Assembly: GCF_006442205.1 (NCBI RefSeq)
Contig: NZ_VFVR01000003.1
Location: 310,001 to 374,000, forward strand
Direction: 5' to 3'
Length of the DNA stretch: 64,000 nucleotides
DNA from: Mesorhizobium sp. B2-3-12
GTDB taxonomy: Bacteria; Pseudomonadota; Alphaproteobacteria; Rhizobiales; Rhizobiaceae
Of this stretch, positions 63,462 to 64,000 are shown in pieces. Under the pieces are notes generated by a model. It did not search any database, was not told the origin of the DNA, and saw only the letters and a program-made list of their open reading frames with translations. Position numbers and translations under genes: made by a program. The stretch's first letter is position 1. The number at the start of each line of letters is the position of its first letter.

Positions 63462-64000
63462 TCAAGCGCCCCGTTGCGATGGCGGAAAACAGGTCTTGAA
63501 GGCGGTGTCGACGACGGCCAGCTTGGCCGCCTGGACGGTCATGTATTCCTCGTAAAATCGGTGTGACACCCACATCACCGAGTGGCCGCGCTGGCCAAGC
63601 CAGCCAATGCTGCCGAGTTCCTCCGCCGTGCGCAGTTTGCGGCCGAGATGGGTCCGCGAGAGCTTGAGCCATTTGGCGAAGTCGCCGATCGAAACCACGC
63701 CGGTCGGAATTCGCTCCAACCCGGCATGGTCCGGGTCGATGCCCGACATCAGCCAGTCCATGACGATGCCGCCATTGTTGAGCCAGATGAACAGCGAAAA
63801 GGTCTGGTTGGGTTCGCGCACTGGTTTTGACGCCAGCAGTCCGTCGGCCACCAGGGGCTGCAGCGTGGCGAGCATTTCGGGCCGCTCGAGAAACCTGGCC
63901 AGCCGATCGCCGCCGTCGATGTGGTCGAGCGTGCGCAGATGGGCTGTCACCCAGCCGGTGAATCGCTCAATGGTGGCCGCCGTCGGCTGCAAGGGATGCG
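63462..64000 (-). CDS. Probable helix-turn-helix protein, N-terminus off the window
   Basis: At least 176 residues are visible, in frame to the right edge without a stop. The C-terminal half has SIGDFAKWLKLSRTHLGRKLRTAEELGSIGW, a possible helix-turn-helix followed by a wing-like stretch. No family is recognised. The frame reads open past 63992, so the true start is probably outside. Convergent with the ALDH7 gene. Confidence 0.5.
   Translation of the reverse strand, partial: HPLQPTAATIERFTGWVTAHLRTLDHIDGGDRLARFLERPEMLATLQPLVADGLLASKPVREPNQTFSLFIWLNNGGIVMDWLMSGIDPDHAGLERIPTGVVSIGDFAKWLKLSRTHLGRKLRTAEELGSIGWLGQRGHSVMWVSHRFYEEYMTVQAAKLAVVDTAFKTCFPPSQRGA

Noticed and set aside
1..64000. CRISPR arrays, prophage, insertion sequences, rRNA
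   Set aside because: No regular short repeats with spacers, no transposase or integrase motifs and no rRNA-like sequence were seen.

Overview
The window comes from a GC-rich alphaproteobacterium of the Rhizobiales, most likely a Mesorhizobium-type organism. The evidence is a complete rhizobial-style flagellar regulon: the rhizobia-specific motor genes motC, motD/fliK and motE, the regulators visN/visR and ftcR (rem), the flaF/flbT pair, and flagellins with TTG or ATG starts. No phage, IS element, CRISPR array, rRNA or tRNA gene was seen.

Layout. Bases 1-228 hold the start of an asparagine synthetase gene that runs off the left edge. Bases 417-34013 are the flagellar regulon. Minus-strand units are flgE-flgK-flgL-flaF-flbT-flgD-fliQ, ftcR alone, fliF-fliH-motB-motC-fliK-lytic transglycosylase, two flagellin genes each with a hairpin terminator, and a long tightly packed unit from a DUF1217-like repeat protein through flgF-fliI-orf-flgB-flgC-fliE-flgG-flgA-flgI-motE-flgH-fliL to fliP. 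Divergent from it on the plus strand is motA-fliM-fliN-fliG-flhB-orf. The regulators visN-visR converge on that unit and are separated from it by a 167-bp palindromic element. The export genes flhA and fliR and all che genes are absent from the window; asnB stands where flhA would be expected after fliQ.

Bases 34480-42129 look like a polyamine module: an acetylpolyamine-amidohydrolase-like deacetylase, a TetR regulator, a YtcJ-type amidohydrolase and a complete spermidine/putrescine-type ABC transporter (ATPase, two permeases, binding protein) ended by a strong terminator. Two tandem beta-lactamase-fold hydrolases, a rhizobial intergenic repeat, tex, a LysR regulator and glutaryl-CoA dehydrogenase follow. 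A gene of unknown family with atypical composition (49468-50601) carries a perfect 22-bp palindrome.

Bases 50781-57455 carry the most interesting metabolic locus: a three-gene operon encoding a 1119-residue transglutaminase/DUF2126 protein, a circularly permuted ATP-grasp/alpha-E fusion and a second transglutaminase-like protein. This is a conserved but functionally unresolved predicted peptide-ligation or modification system. The remainder is a family 2 glycosyltransferase, a type IB topoisomerase, a YCII/DGPF protein with its ECF42-like sigma factor (and a candidate autoregulated promoter), an ALDH7-type dehydrogenase and a partial helix-turn-helix protein at the right edge.
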